A stretch of DNA of 64,000 bases from Pigmentiphaga litoralis (GCF_013408655.1 NZ_JACCBP010000001.1:4092001-4156000); one strand, 5' to 3'; positions 8,190-16,625 are shown, counted from the stretch's first letter. Notes: generated from the letters alone by a model not told the origin. Translations and numbers: made by a program.

Positions 8190-9278
8190 ATGTTGACGAC
8201 GCAATCCGGCTCGCTGCACGGCGGCCCATCGGCAGGCGCCTTGCACGCAGGCAGTGTGCACATTAACCCAGGCAGCCCGCTGGCCGGCCCGGAAGTCTGG
8301 AGCGGCGCCAGCCTGCGCGACCGCACGGACTGGATCACCCACCTTACCCCGGCAGAAATCGCGGAACTGGCCCAGGCCGTCGCCGCGCTCAAGTCGGCCG
8401 GCACGCCCGACATGGGTTTTGACGCCAGTGACTTCCGGATTCCCCTGGTGGCAAAACGCCTGGCCGAGGTGCGCGACACCCTGGAAGGCGGCCGCGGCTT
8501 TGCCCTGCTGCGTGGCCTGCCGATGGCGGACTATTCCGATGCCGATGCCCGGCTGCTGTTCTGGGGGCTGGCGCAGCACCTGGGCGACCCGCAAGGCCAG
8601 GATGGCGCCGGCAATCGCATGCACAGCGTGACCAACACCGGCATGCGCGTCGAACCCGGCAATTCGGTCCGCAGTTTCCAGACCGACGACGAACTGACCT
8701 TCCACAACGATGGCGGCGACGCCTTCATGCTGCTCTGCCTGCGGCCCGCCAAATCGGGCGGCATGAGCAAGCTGGTCAGCGTCGCGCATCTGTACAACGA
8801 GGTGTTGCGCCGCCGGCCGGACCTGGTCGCAACGCTGCAGGAACCCTTCCACTTCGATACGCGCGGCCAGCACCCCACCGGCCTGAAGATCCAGTCGGTG
8901 CCGATCCTGAACTTCCATGAAGGCCGGCTGAGCGCCTTGTACAAGCGCCGCTACCTGCGGCTGGCGCAGGAAAATCCGGACGTGCCGCGCCTGACCCCGG
9001 CGCAGCAGGACGCCATCGACCTGATCGAAAGCCTGTGCAACGACCCTGATGTGCAGCTGAACTTCTACATGGAAGCGGGCGACATCCAGATCGCGAACAA
9101 CTACTCGGTGCTGCACGCCCGCAGCAAGTACGAAGACAGGGAAGACCCGGCGCAGCGGCGGCACTTGCTGCGCGCGTGGCTCACCCTGCCGAACGGACGG
9201 CCACTGCCCAAGGTGTTCGGGCTGACGCGGGAATTTTCCCAGTCGTACGTCAGCCGCCATGGCGGCTCTGGAAATTGA
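8190..9278 (+). CDS. TauD/TfdA-like Fe(II)/2-oxoglutarate dioxygenase
   Basis: A 362-residue protein with a TauD-type facial triad: H172 and D174 in LTFHNDGGDAF, and H309 in NNYSVLHARSKYED. A distal Arg (R328, HLLRAWLTL) is in place to bind 2-oxoglutarate. It would hydroxylate an organic acid in the cytoplasm, using O2 and 2-oxoglutarate. An AGGAGA ribosome-binding site precedes ATG 8190. The Bug gene starts 2 bases after its stop, so the receptor probably brings in the substrate or its precursor. The true substrate is unknown. Confidence 0.88.
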   Translation: MLTTQSGSLHGGPSAGALHAGSVHINPGSPLAGPEVWSGASLRDRTDWITHLTPAEIAELAQAVAALKSAGTPDMGFDASDFRIPLVAKRLAEVRDTLEGGRGFALLRGLPMADYSDADARLLFWGLAQHLGDPQGQDGAGNRMHSVTNTGMRVEPGNSVRSFQTDDELTFHNDGGDAFMLLCLRPAKSGGMSKLVSVAHLYNEVLRRRPDLVATLQEPFHFDTRGQHPTGLKIQSVPILNFHEGRLSALYKRRYLRLAQENPDVPRLTPAQQDAIDLIESLCNDPDVQLNFYMEAGDIQIANNYSVLHARSKYEDREDPAQRRHLLRAWLTLPNGRPLPKVFGLTREFSQSYVSRHGGSGN

Positions 9279-9280
9279 TC

Positions 9281-10258
9281 ATGCTCAAACGCGCGATGTC
9301 GCTGGTGCTTGGCGTGTGCCTGGTTTCGGGCGTGTCCGGGGGTATCGCATATGCCGCCGACGCCTATCCCGATCGGCCCGTGCGCCTGGTCGTGCCCTAC
9401 ACCCCGGGCGGCAACACGGACCTGCTGGCGCGCATCATTGCGCAGAAGCTGGGCGATGCCTGGAAGCAATCCGTGGTGGTCGAAAACCGGGCCGGGGCGG
9501 CGGGCACGATCGGCGTGGACCTGGTCGCCAAAGCCAAACCCGACGGCTACACCATCGTGCTCGGCACCTTTGGCAACATCCTGACCGCGCCGGGGCTGTA
9601 CAAGAACCTGCCCTATGACCCGGTCAAGGACCTGGCCCCGGTCATCCTGCTGGCCGAGCCTGCCACGGCGCTGGTCGTGCATCCGGGCGTGCCCGTCAAT
9701 TCCGTCAAGGAACTGATCGCGTACGCCAAGGCGAACCCGGGCGCGCTCAACTATGGGTCGTCGGGCAGCGGATCTTCCAACCATCTGTTCGGCGCGTTGT
9801 TCGCGTCGATGGCCAACGTGAAGATGACCCACGTGCCCTACAAAGGCAGTGGCCCGGCCGTCAACGATCTGGTGGGCGGCATGATCCAGCTGTCGTTTGC
9901 CCCGTTTCCGCTGGTGCTGGAACAGATCAAGGCCGGCAAGTTGAAGGCGCTGGCAGTGACGGGCGCAACGCGGTCGCCCGCCCTGCCCCAGGTGCCCACC
10001 GTGGCCGAAGCCGGCCTGACCGGCTACGAGGCGATCGGCTGGTTCGCACTGATGGCGCCAGCGGGTACGCCGCGCTCGATTTTGAGCAAGCTCAATACTG
10101 AAGTCGACCGCATCCTCAAGACGCCCGAAGTGCGCGCCAGTCTCGCGGCCGAAGGCGCCGATCCGGTCGGCGGCAGCATCGACGATGCGGCCCGATCCAT
10201 TTCCGAAGGTGTGCGCAAATGGGGCACACTGGTGCAGCAACTCGACATCACGCTCTGA
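9281..10258 (+). CDS. Bug/TctC family periplasmic solute receptor
   Basis: A 325-residue Bug protein. Its signal peptide is MLKRAMSLVLGVCLVSGVSG with cleavage around AYA, followed by the hallmark YPDRPVRLVVPYTPGGNTDLLARI and the second motif MTHVPYKGSGPAVNDLVGG. The frame is open upstream to 9176, but ATG 9281 is chosen because it starts exactly at the signal peptide, two bases after the dioxygenase stop. It is the second gene of the TauD-Bug-GntR-thpR unit. The ligand is probably a carboxylic acid. Confidence 0.92.
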   Translation: MLKRAMSLVLGVCLVSGVSGGIAYAADAYPDRPVRLVVPYTPGGNTDLLARIIAQKLGDAWKQSVVVENRAGAAGTIGVDLVAKAKPDGYTIVLGTFGNILTAPGLYKNLPYDPVKDLAPVILLAEPATALVVHPGVPVNSVKELIAYAKANPGALNYGSSGSGSSNHLFGALFASMANVKMTHVPYKGSGPAVNDLVGGMIQLSFAPFPLVLEQIKAGKLKALAVTGATRSPALPQVPTVAEAGLTGYEAIGWFALMAPAGTPRSILSKLNTEVDRILKTPEVRASLAAEGADPVGGSIDDAARSISEGVRKWGTLVQQLDITL

Positions 10259-10282
10259 TCACGCGAACCCGGATCTCTCGCC

Positions 10283-10987
10283 ATGGCCACGCTGCGCTCT
10301 GCCCTGCCGACGCCCGTCTCGACCCAATCGCTGGTCGAGCAGATTGCCTCACGCCTGGCGGACGACATCGTGACGGGGGTGTACCTGCCGGGTGAACGAC
10401 TCAAGGAACAGGACATTGCCGCGCGCTTCGGCACCAGCCGCGCGCCCTTGCGTGAAGCCTTCCGCCTGCTCGAGCGCGATGGCCTGATCCGCATGATGCC
10501 GTGGCGCGGCGTCTGCGTGTCCGACTACACGCGCGATGAAGTACGCGAACTGTTCGAGATCCGTGCCGACCTGCTCGCCATGTGCGTGCAACGCATCGTT
10601 GCCAAGGGCGACCCGGCGCAACTCGAAGCGGTTCGCGCCGCCATCGATGGCCTGTCGGCCTTGACCGAAGCCGGCGGCGACGAACGCGACTACAAGCAGG
10701 CCACGGCCGCACTGAGCGCGATGCTGTCCGACATGACCGGCAACCGGTATCTGCACGGTCTGGTGACCGACTTCCGGCAACGCCTGCTCTGGTATTACTG
10801 CTTTCTTGGCCAGTCGACGATCGAGCGGCGGCGCGAGTCCAATCGCCTGTGGGGCGACATGGTGGCTGCCATGGAACGCCAGGATGCGTGGGGCGCTGCC
10901 GCCGCCGCGCAACGCGTGACCATGGCCACCGCCGCCTTTGCCTTGCAGCTTGCGGATGCGCGAGCGGCCCAACACGCCCTGGCCTGA
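10283..10987 (+). CDS. GntR family regulator with FCD domain
   Basis: A 234-residue protein. Residues ~14-85 form the GntR winged helix (LVEQIASRLADDIVTGVYLPGERL, IAARFGTSRAPLREAFRLLERDGLI). The C-terminal half is an all-helical FCD domain (VRELFEIRADLLAMCVQRI...), which binds a small carboxylate, often with a metal. The recognition helix with TSRAPLREA is typical of the FadR/VanR branch. Its likely operator is the palindrome at 8103 between the two divergent operons, making it the local regulator that senses the pathway substrate. Confidence 0.92.
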   Translation: MATLRSALPTPVSTQSLVEQIASRLADDIVTGVYLPGERLKEQDIAARFGTSRAPLREAFRLLERDGLIRMMPWRGVCVSDYTRDEVRELFEIRADLLAMCVQRIVAKGDPAQLEAVRAAIDGLSALTEAGGDERDYKQATAALSAMLSDMTGNRYLHGLVTDFRQRLLWYYCFLGQSTIERRRESNRLWGDMVAAMERQDAWGAAAAAQRVTMATAAFALQLADARAAQHALA

Positions 10988-10989
10988 CC

Positions 10990-11829
10990 ATGATCGCAAC
11001 GACTTTCCGACAGGGCCCGACGGCCGACGCCGATCGTGTGCACGATCTTTCCGTACCCGATCAACCGGCGTCCGATCCACCGGTGTCCGATCAACGGCCG
11101 TCCGATCCACCTGTGACCGATCGACCTCCGACCGATCCACCCGCGACCGATCGATCCGTGTCCGATCAGTCCCTGTCTGATCAATCCGCGCATCAACCGT
11201 CCGTTTCGCACCAGCCCGAGCCTGGACAGGCCGCCACACCGGCGTGGCACCGCTGCTTCCTGGCGCTTGCCCCCGACCTGCCGACCCGGACCACCTTGGC
11301 TGCGTACCGCACGCCGCCCCGGGCGCAGGCCACGCTGTTCGACGACCTGCATCTGACCTTGGCGTTCCTGGGCGGCCTGACCCAGCAGCAGGCGGAACAT
11401 TTGGCCGGCGCCCTGCCCGGCCTGGCCGCACCCGCCATCGACCTGGCCGCCCTGCCCTTCGACGGGCTTGAACGCTGGCCCGAAGGCGATGCCCCGCGCG
11501 TGCTGGTCGCCACCTATCGGGTGCCGCCGCTGCTTGCCGGATTGGTTGAGGATGTCCAGCAACTGGTGTCGAGCGCCGGCCTGCCGGTCGACCCGCGGCC
11601 ATTTCGCGCGCACATTACGCTGGCCAGGTATCGGCGCCGCGCCACGGTCACGATCGATGTCGCGGGCGTTCCGACCCAGGTGTCCGATCCCCCGCTCGGG
11701 CCCCCGCCCGCCTGCCGGCTGCCCCCCGCACGGTTCACGCATCTGGCCCTGTACACCCGATCGGAAGCGCCAGGCGGGCCGCGGTATCGCGTGCTGGCGC
11801 ACGTGCCCTTGAAAGCGGGATTGGCGTGA
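10990..11829 (+). CDS. thpR: RNA 2',3'-cyclic phosphodiesterase (2H family, 2'-5' RNA ligase-like) with repeat-rich N-terminal extension
   Basis: A 279-residue protein. The C-terminal ~195 residues are a 2H phosphoesterase domain with both catalytic motifs, H-L-T-L (DLHLTLAFLGG) and H-I-T-L (FRAHITLARYRR), and the start WHRCFLALAPD. ThpR-type enzymes open 2',3'-cyclic phosphates on RNA and ligate 2'-5' in vitro; they are usually near 180 residues. Here an extra ~85 residues, disordered and Asp/Pro/Ser-rich, come from nine 15-bp repeats. ATG 10990 lies two bases after the GntR stop and is the only Met before the domain; a GTG start within or after the repeats is possible. The stop codon starts another repeat array. 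Confidence 0.85.
   Translation: MIATTFRQGPTADADRVHDLSVPDQPASDPPVSDQRPSDPPVTDRPPTDPPATDRSVSDQSLSDQSAHQPSVSHQPEPGQAATPAWHRCFLALAPDLPTRTTLAAYRTPPRAQATLFDDLHLTLAFLGGLTQQQAEHLAGALPGLAAPAIDLAALPFDGLERWPEGDAPRVLVATYRVPPLLAGLVEDVQQLVSSAGLPVDPRPFRAHITLARYRRRATVTIDVAGVPTQVSDPPLGPPPACRLPPARFTHLALYTRSEAPGGPRYRVLAHVPLKAGLA
11056..11190 (+). repeat. Nine in-frame 15-bp repeats with a GATC in every unit
   Basis: Nine consecutive 15-bp units (11056-11190) have the form NCYGATCNNNCNNNG. They encode the pentapeptide [PST]-D-[QPR]-x-x nine times in the N-terminus of thpR. Each unit has one GATC, so GATC recurs every 15 bp. Units differ from each other at several bases, so the array is old or under diversifying drift. 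Confidence 0.93.
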
Positions 11830-11926
11830 CCGCGTCGGCCTTACCGCGTCGCCGTGACATCGTGGGCCCTCACCGCCTCGACCTGACCGCGTTGGCCCTC
11901 ACCGCGTCAGCCCTGACCGCGGCCCG
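11827..11926 (+). repeat. About seven imperfect 13-15-bp repeats filling the gap after thpR
   Basis: The array begins with the thpR stop (TGACCGCGTCGGCCT at 11827) and continues with related units (TGACATCGTGGGCCC at 11855, TGACCGCGTTGGCCC at 11884, TGACCGCGGCCCGC at 11914, with TNACCGC variants in between). It ends at the stop codon of the convergent IclR gene. It fills the whole 97-base intergenic space and contains no other feature. Confidence 0.85.
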
Positions 11927-12700
11927 CTACAGCATCGCCGTCAGCATCCGCCGGCCGCGCTGCACTTCGGGCAGCAAGGTATCGATCATGGCCGCCAACG
12001 TGAAGCGCGACGTGGATGCGACGATGCTCATCGCCGCCACCGTGCGTCCATGCATGTCGTGCACCGGCACGGCGATCGACCGCAAACCCAGTTCCAGTTC
12101 CTCGTCGCTCACGGCGTAGCCATCCCGCCGCACGTCATCCAGCAAGGCCAGCAACTCGGGCACGTCGATGCGCGTGCGTGGTGTCAGCGGCCGGCGCGCC
12201 ATCCGCAGCAAGATGCGCTCGGCCTCGTCCGGCGCCAGCGCGGCCAGCAGCACCCTGCCCGTGGCGGCGCTGTGCACCGGCAGGCGTGATCCCATTCCCA
12301 AGCCATGCGACAGGCTGCGCCGCGTCGCGGCCCGCGCCACGAACACCACATTCGCCCCATCGAGCACGGCGAGCGAACTCGATTCCTGCGTGCGCTCGCT
12401 GATGGCTTCAATTACCGGCTGCACCAGCTTCGGCAAGGGGCTGGACGTGACATACGCATGGCCCAGACGCAGCACGCGTGGCGCCAGCCGGAAGGTCTTG
12501 CCATCGGATTCAACATAGCCCAGCCGTTGCAGCGTCAACAAGGAACGCCGTGTCGTGGCGCGCGGATGGCCGGTAATTTCTGCCGCTTCGCTCAGCGTCA
12601 ACGGGCCGTTGCGGATGCCAAACGCTTCGATCACCGCCAGACCCTTTTCCAGGCCCGCGACATATTCCTTGTCTTCCTTGCTGCGGACTTCCTCAACCAT
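11927..12700 (-). CDS. tphR: IclR family regulator of the terephthalate operon
   Basis: A 257-residue IclR protein: winged helix (GLAVIEAFGIRNGPLTLSEAAEITGHPRATTRRSLLTLQRLGYVE, read in pieces), then the effector domain with VHSAATGRVLLAALAPDEAE and the DGYAVSDEELELGLRSIAVPV motif. ATG 12700 is preferred because GGCGGGGTG lies upstream; ATG 12715 in frame is an alternative. It is divergent from tphC and the whole tph operon, exactly as TphR is in Comamonas, where it activates tph genes with terephthalate as effector. Inverted repeats at 12717 and 12775 are likely binding sites. Confidence 0.9.
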   Translation of the reverse strand: MVEEVRSKEDKEYVAGLEKGLAVIEAFGIRNGPLTLSEAAEITGHPRATTRRSLLTLQRLGYVESDGKTFRLAPRVLRLGHAYVTSSPLPKLVQPVIEAISERTQESSSLAVLDGANVVFVARAATRRSLSHGLGMGSRLPVHSAATGRVLLAALAPDEAERILLRMARRPLTPRTRIDVPELLALLDDVRRDGYAVSDEELELGLRSIAVPVHDMHGRTVAAMSIVASTSRFTLAAMIDTLLPEVQRGRRMLTAML

Positions 12701-12716
12701 CGTGCACCCCGCCATT

Positions 12717-12733
12717 TGTTCGTTTTGCGAACA
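12717..12733. promoter_or_regulatory. IclR-type operator candidate (perfect inverted repeat)
   Basis: TGTTCG and CGAACA are perfect inverted 6-mers around a 5-base centre (TTTTG), just upstream of the tphR start. The position suits autoregulation. IclR proteins bind palindromes of this size. Confidence 0.65.
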
Positions 12734-12774
12734 TAGTAGCCGGATTCGTTGACCCTGCAGATATGACGAACTAG

Positions 12775-12790
12775 TGTTCGCTTTGCGACA
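12775..12790. promoter_or_regulatory. Second IclR-type operator candidate upstream of tphC
   Basis: TGTTCGCTTTGCGACA repeats the layout of the 12717 site (TGTTCG, five-base centre, CGA-ACA with one base missing) about 60 bases before tphC. A further half site TGTTCGACAA starts at 12794. Two or three spaced copies between divergent tphR and tphC fit an IclR activator. Confidence 0.55.
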
Positions 12791-12850
12791 AGCTGTTCGA
12801 CAAAACAAGATGCGGCGCCGGTGGCGCTGCACGAATCTGAGGACACCCGG

Positions 12851-13828
12851 ATGAGACACCCCCTGCTGACCGCCTGTTCGGCGGCCCTTGCCTGTACGTT
12901 CGCCGTTGCCGCGCCAATGGCCGGCGCCGCGGACTTTCCCACCAAACCGATCCGCATCGTCGTGCCGTATTCGGCCGGTGGCACCGCAGACGTGCTGCCG
13001 CGGATCATTGGCGAAAAGTTGACCGCCATGTGGGGCCAGCCGGTCATCATCGACAACCGTCCGGGGGCAGGGGGCAATATCGGCGCCGACATGGTGGCCA
13101 AGGCCGCGCCCGACGGCTACACGCTGATGGCCACGCCGCCCGCGCCGCTTGCGATTAACCGCTATCTGTACAAGAGCCTGCCGTTCGAACCCGAAGCGTT
13201 CGTGCCGGTGACCATCCTGGCCAAGGTGCCCAACGTGCTGGCGGTACAGAACAACCTGCCGCCCAAGTCCGCCACCGAATTCCTGAACTACGCGCGCAGC
13301 CGCAACGGCCAGGTCACGGTCGCGACGCAAGGCAACGGCACCACGTCGCACCTGACCGGCGCCATGGTCGCGAACCAGGCCCGCGCCGGTTTCGTGTTCG
13401 TGCCCTACAAGGGCACCGCGCCCGCCCTGGCCGACCTGATGGGCGGACAGGTCGATGCGTTCTTCGACAACATCAGCTCGGCGTACCGCCAGCACGAAGC
13501 CGGCAAGGTCCGCATCCTGGCCGTGACCAGCAACACGCGCAGCCCCTTGCTGCCGAAGGTGCCGACGCTGGCCGAATCCGGCTTGCCGGGCTTCGACGTC
13601 AGCACGTGGTTTGGCGTGGTCGCACCCGCAGGCACGCCCACTGAGGTCGTCCAGAAACTCAATGCCGGCATCGTCGAGGTCCTGAAGATGGCCGACGTGC
13701 AGCAGAAATTCATCGAGCAGGGCGCGCAGGTGGTGGGGGATACGCCCAAGCAGATGGGCGAGTTCCTGGATGCCGAACGCATCAAGTGGAAGAAGGCGAT
13801 CGCCACCGCCGACGTCTCGATCAACTGA
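12851..13828 (+). CDS. tphC: Bug/TctC-type terephthalate-binding receptor
   Basis: A 325-residue periplasmic protein. Its signal peptide is MRHPLLTACSAALACTFAVA with cleavage near AGA, followed by the Bug motif FPTKPIRIVVPYSAGGTADVLPRI and FVPYKGTAPALADLMGGQ. It is the first gene of the operon, between tphR and tphA2, the position of TphC in Comamonas. There TphC delivers terephthalate to the TpiAB membrane proteins, which are not present here. ATG 12851 is chosen over upstream in-frame codons because it begins the signal peptide and has GAGGACA before it. Confidence 0.9.
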   Translation: MRHPLLTACSAALACTFAVAAPMAGAADFPTKPIRIVVPYSAGGTADVLPRIIGEKLTAMWGQPVIIDNRPGAGGNIGADMVAKAAPDGYTLMATPPAPLAINRYLYKSLPFEPEAFVPVTILAKVPNVLAVQNNLPPKSATEFLNYARSRNGQVTVATQGNGTTSHLTGAMVANQARAGFVFVPYKGTAPALADLMGGQVDAFFDNISSAYRQHEAGKVRILAVTSNTRSPLLPKVPTLAESGLPGFDVSTWFGVVAPAGTPTEVVQKLNAGIVEVLKMADVQQKFIEQGAQVVGDTPKQMGEFLDAERIKWKKAIATADVSIN

Positions 13829-13889
13829 CGTACCCATCCACTGACGCAACCATCCACTGACGCATCCATCCACTGACGCAACCCTCCAC
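13826..13889 (+). repeat. Four 16-bp tandem repeats starting at the tphC stop codon
   Basis: Units at 13826, 13842, 13858 and 13874 follow TGACGYAHCCMTCCAC. The first begins with the tphC stop TGA and all four begin with TGA, in frames 0, +1, +2 and 0. The array occupies most of the 100-base space before tphA2. Confidence 0.93.
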
Positions 13890-13928
13890 CGGCCTTCTGC
13901 CCGACCGACTCTACACAAAGGACCGCGC

Positions 13929-15176
13929 ATGAGCGATATCCATCCCCTTCAGGACGCCCGCCAATGGGCGCCCGGCCTGACCCGCGTGCCGTACTGGCTG
14001 TACCGCGACGAACCTGTCTACCGCACCGAGCAGCAGCGCGTGTTCCAGGGCCCGACCTGGAACTACCTGTGCCTGGAAGCCGAGATCCCGGAGCCCGGTG
14101 ATTACCGAACGACATTCGTCGGTGACATGCCCGTGATCGTGGTGCGCGATGAAGAAGGCGAACTGCAGGCTTTCGAAAATCGCTGCGCGCACCGCGGCGC
14201 ATTGATCGCGCTCAAGGAAGGCGGCAAGGCGCAGGACTTCAGCTGCGTCTATCACGCATGGCGTTACGACCTGCAGGGCAACCTGAAGGGTGTCGCGTTT
14301 GAAAACGGCGTGAACGGGAAGGGCGGCATGCCGCCGGACTTCTGCAAGGAAGACCACGGGCCGCGCAAGCTGCGCACGGCCAGCATGTCGGGCATCGTGT
14401 TCGGCAGCCTGCATGAAGACGTGCCCGACATCGAGGAATACCTGGGTGAAGAGATCGTCGAACGGATCGAGCGCGTGATGTGCAAGCCGGTCGAAGTCAT
14501 TGGCCGCTTCAAGCAGACGATTCCGAACAACTGGAAGCTGTACATGGAAAACGTCAAGGACTCGTACCACGCGAGTCTGCTGCACGTGTTCTTCACGACC
14601 TTCAATATCAACCGGCTGTCGCAGAAGGGCGGGGTGATCGTGAGCGACAACGGCGCGCATCACGTCAGCTATTCCAAGGTGTCGCACCAGCCGCAGGCCA
14701 GCACCGAGTACAGCGCGGAAAAGCTGCGGTCCGACAAGGAAGATTACGCGCTGGCGGACCCGACCATGCTCGACGGCTGTGACGAGTTCGGCGATGGCAT
14801 CACGCTGCAGATCCTCTCGGTGTTCCCGGGCTTTGTGCTGGCGCAGATCCAGAACACGCTGGCGATCCGCCAAGTGCTGCCGACCGGCATCGACAAGACG
14901 GTGCTGAACTGGACCTATCTGGGATTCAAGGACGATACGCCCGAGTTGCGGCGCATGCGGCTCAAGCAATCGAACCTGACGGGTCCGGCAGGCTTTGTGT
15001 CGATGGAAGACGGGGCGGTGGGCGGCTTCGTGCAGCGCGGCATTGCCGGCGCCGTGGATGGCGAAGAAGCCATTCTGGAGATGGGTGGCGCGGGCATCGA
15101 AACCCAGGAAAACCGCACGACCGAAGCGTCGGTACGGGGCTTCTGGAATGCCTACCGCGACTACATGGAGATCTGA
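13929..15176 (+). CDS. tphA2: Terephthalate 1,2-dioxygenase, large oxygenase subunit
   Basis: A 415-residue Rieske oxygenase alpha subunit. The Rieske ligands are C86, H88, C106 and H109 (NRCAHRG...CVYHAW). The mononuclear iron ligands are H214 and H219 ([11 protein letters not shown]) and probably D361 ([10 protein letters not shown]). R314 (LAIRQVLP) and R396 ([12 protein letters not shown]) match the two Arg residues that I recall binding the terephthalate carboxylates in Comamonas TphA2 (R309 and R390). Long stretches ([48 protein letters not shown]) agree with TphA2 from memory. It dihydroxylates terephthalate to a cis-dihydrodiol together with A3 and A1. Confidence 0.93.
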   Translation: MSDIHPLQDARQWAPGLTRVPYWLYRDEPVYRTEQQRVFQGPTWNYLCLEAEIPEPGDYRTTFVGDMPVIVVRDEEGELQAFENRCAHRGALIALKEGGKAQDFSCVYHAWRYDLQGNLKGVAFENGVNGKGGMPPDFCKEDHGPRKLRTASMSGIVFGSLHEDVPDIEEYLGEEIVERIERVMCKPVEVIGRFKQTIPNNWKLYMENVKDSYHASLLHVFFTTFNINRLSQKGGVIVSDNGAHHVSYSKVSHQPQASTEYSAEKLRSDKEDYALADPTMLDGCDEFGDGITLQILSVFPGFVLAQIQNTLAIRQVLPTGIDKTVLNWTYLGFKDDTPELRRMRLKQSNLTGPAGFVSMEDGAVGGFVQRGIAGAVDGEEAILEMGGAGIETQENRTTEASVRGFWNAYRDYMEI

Positions 15177-15178
15177 AC

Positions 15179-15649
15179 ATGGCCGACTTTTCCAGTGAAC
15201 GCCTGAGCACGCTCAATGCTGAGTATGTTCGATGCATCGACAACGACGCGGTCGAGCAGTGGCCCGACTTTTTTGTGGAACGCTGCCTGTATGTCGTGAA
15301 CACCGCCGACAACTACGCGCAGGGCATGCAGGCCGGGGTGATCTACGCCGACAGCCGCGCCATGCTGCACGATCGCGTGTCGGCCCTGCGTGACGCCAAC
15401 ATCTACGAGCAGCATCGCTACCGGCACATTGTCGGCACGCCGCTGGTGCTGGAACGCGCGGAAGAGGGCGTGCAGGCCGAAACGCCGTTCGTGGTCGTGC
15501 GCATCATGCGCGACGGGCAGACCGATGTGTTCGCCAGCGGCCGCTACGTGGACCACATCGTGGACGAAGCCGGCGCGCTCAAGTTCGCGCAGCGCATTGC
15601 CGTCTGCGACAGCAACAACATCGACACGCTGCTGGCGATCCCGCTATGA
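15179..15649 (+). CDS. tphA3: Terephthalate 1,2-dioxygenase, small oxygenase subunit
   Basis: A 156-residue ring-hydroxylating dioxygenase beta subunit (NTF2-like fold): STLNAEYVRCIDNDAVEQWPDFFVERCLYVVNTADNY at the start and FASGRYVDHIVDEAGALKFAQRIAVCDSNNIDTLLAIPL at the end, both characteristic and read in pieces. It has no cofactor and shapes the A2A3 hexamer. It starts two bases after tphA2 and overlaps tphB by four bases (ATGA), so the three genes are translationally coupled. Confidence 0.93.
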   Translation: MADFSSERLSTLNAEYVRCIDNDAVEQWPDFFVERCLYVVNTADNYAQGMQAGVIYADSRAMLHDRVSALRDANIYEQHRYRHIVGTPLVLERAEEGVQAETPFVVVRIMRDGQTDVFASGRYVDHIVDEAGALKFAQRIAVCDSNNIDTLLAIPL

Positions 15650-16590
15650 CGGCCGGCGCGCGCAAACGGATCGCGATCGCGCTGGGCGACGCCAACGGCA
15701 TCGGTCCGGAAATCGCCGTCAAGGCGGCCCTGGCCTTGCGCGATGAACCCGTCGACGTGGTGCTGGTGGGTGACGCCTACGTGCTGCAAGCCCAGCTGGA
15801 CCGCATGGGGGAGGGCGCCGATGCCGTCACCATTGCGGACGTGCCCGCCTTGCCGCGCGATGCCTTCCTGCCGGGCCAGGTGCGTGCCGAAGCGGGCGCG
15901 GCCACCGTGGCCTATGTGCGTGCGGCGGTCGAGATGGCGCAGCGGGGCGAGGTGGACGCCGTGGTCGGCTGCCCGCATTCGGAAACGTCCATCCACCAGG
16001 CCGGCATTTCGTTTTCGGGCTATCCGGGACTGATCGCCGAGCTGACCGGCACCGCGTCCGACCAGGTGTTCCTGCTGCTGGTCTGCCCGGAACTGAAGAT
16101 TGGCCATGTCACGCTGCACGAACCGCTGACCACGGCATTGGCGCGGCTGACTCCCGACCTGGTCGTGGATGCGGCCGTGGCCGTGGCCGACGCCATGGGC
16201 GCGCTGGGTATTCGGAATCCGCGCATCGGCGTCTTCGGCATCAACCCGCATGCGGGCGAAGACGGCTTGTTCGGCACCGAAGACGAGACCATTACCAAAC
16301 CCGCTGTGGCGCGACTGCGCGAGCGCGGCCTGCAGGTGGATGGCCCCATTGGCGCCGACCTGCTGCTGTCGCAGCGCAAGCACGATGTTTACCTCGCGAT
16401 GTATCACGACCAGGGCCACATCCCGGTCAAGCTGCTCAGCCCCCTGCAGTCAAGCGCGCTGTCGGTCGGCGGCGGCGTTTTCTTCAGCAGCGTGGGCCAC
16501 GGCTGCGCCTTCGACATTGCCGGACGCGGCGTGGCCGATGCCACCGCCACGATCCGCACCGTGCGATCGCTGGCCGGCCTGCGCGGCTGA
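15646..16590 (+). CDS. tphB: Terephthalate dihydrodiol dehydrogenase (PdxA family)
   Basis: A 314-residue PdxA-type NAD-dependent dehydrogenase. The metal-binding His residues lie in HVTLHEPL, NPHAGEDG and YHDQGHIPVK, and the start is IAIALGDANGIGPEIAVKAAL. Members of this family act either in pyridoxine synthesis (PdxA) or as TphB, which oxidises and decarboxylates the terephthalate cis-dihydrodiol to protocatechuate. The location between tphA3 and tphA1 identifies it as TphB. Its ATG overlaps the tphA3 stop. Confidence 0.92.
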   Translation: MTAGARKRIAIALGDANGIGPEIAVKAALALRDEPVDVVLVGDAYVLQAQLDRMGEGADAVTIADVPALPRDAFLPGQVRAEAGAATVAYVRAAVEMAQRGEVDAVVGCPHSETSIHQAGISFSGYPGLIAELTGTASDQVFLLLVCPELKIGHVTLHEPLTTALARLTPDLVVDAAVAVADAMGALGIRNPRIGVFGINPHAGEDGLFGTEDETITKPAVARLRERGLQVDGPIGADLLLSQRKHDVYLAMYHDQGHIPVKLLSPLQSSALSVGGGVFFSSVGHGCAFDIAGRGVADATATIRTVRSLAGLRG

Positions 16591-16625
16591 GCGGCGTCCG
16601 CACGGCCTTTATCTTTGAGACTCTC

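Noticed and set aside
12701..13930. A 667-codon minus-strand frame running through tphC into tphR
   Set aside because: Only the part from 12700 down shows IclR homology; the rest is the antisense shadow of tphC.
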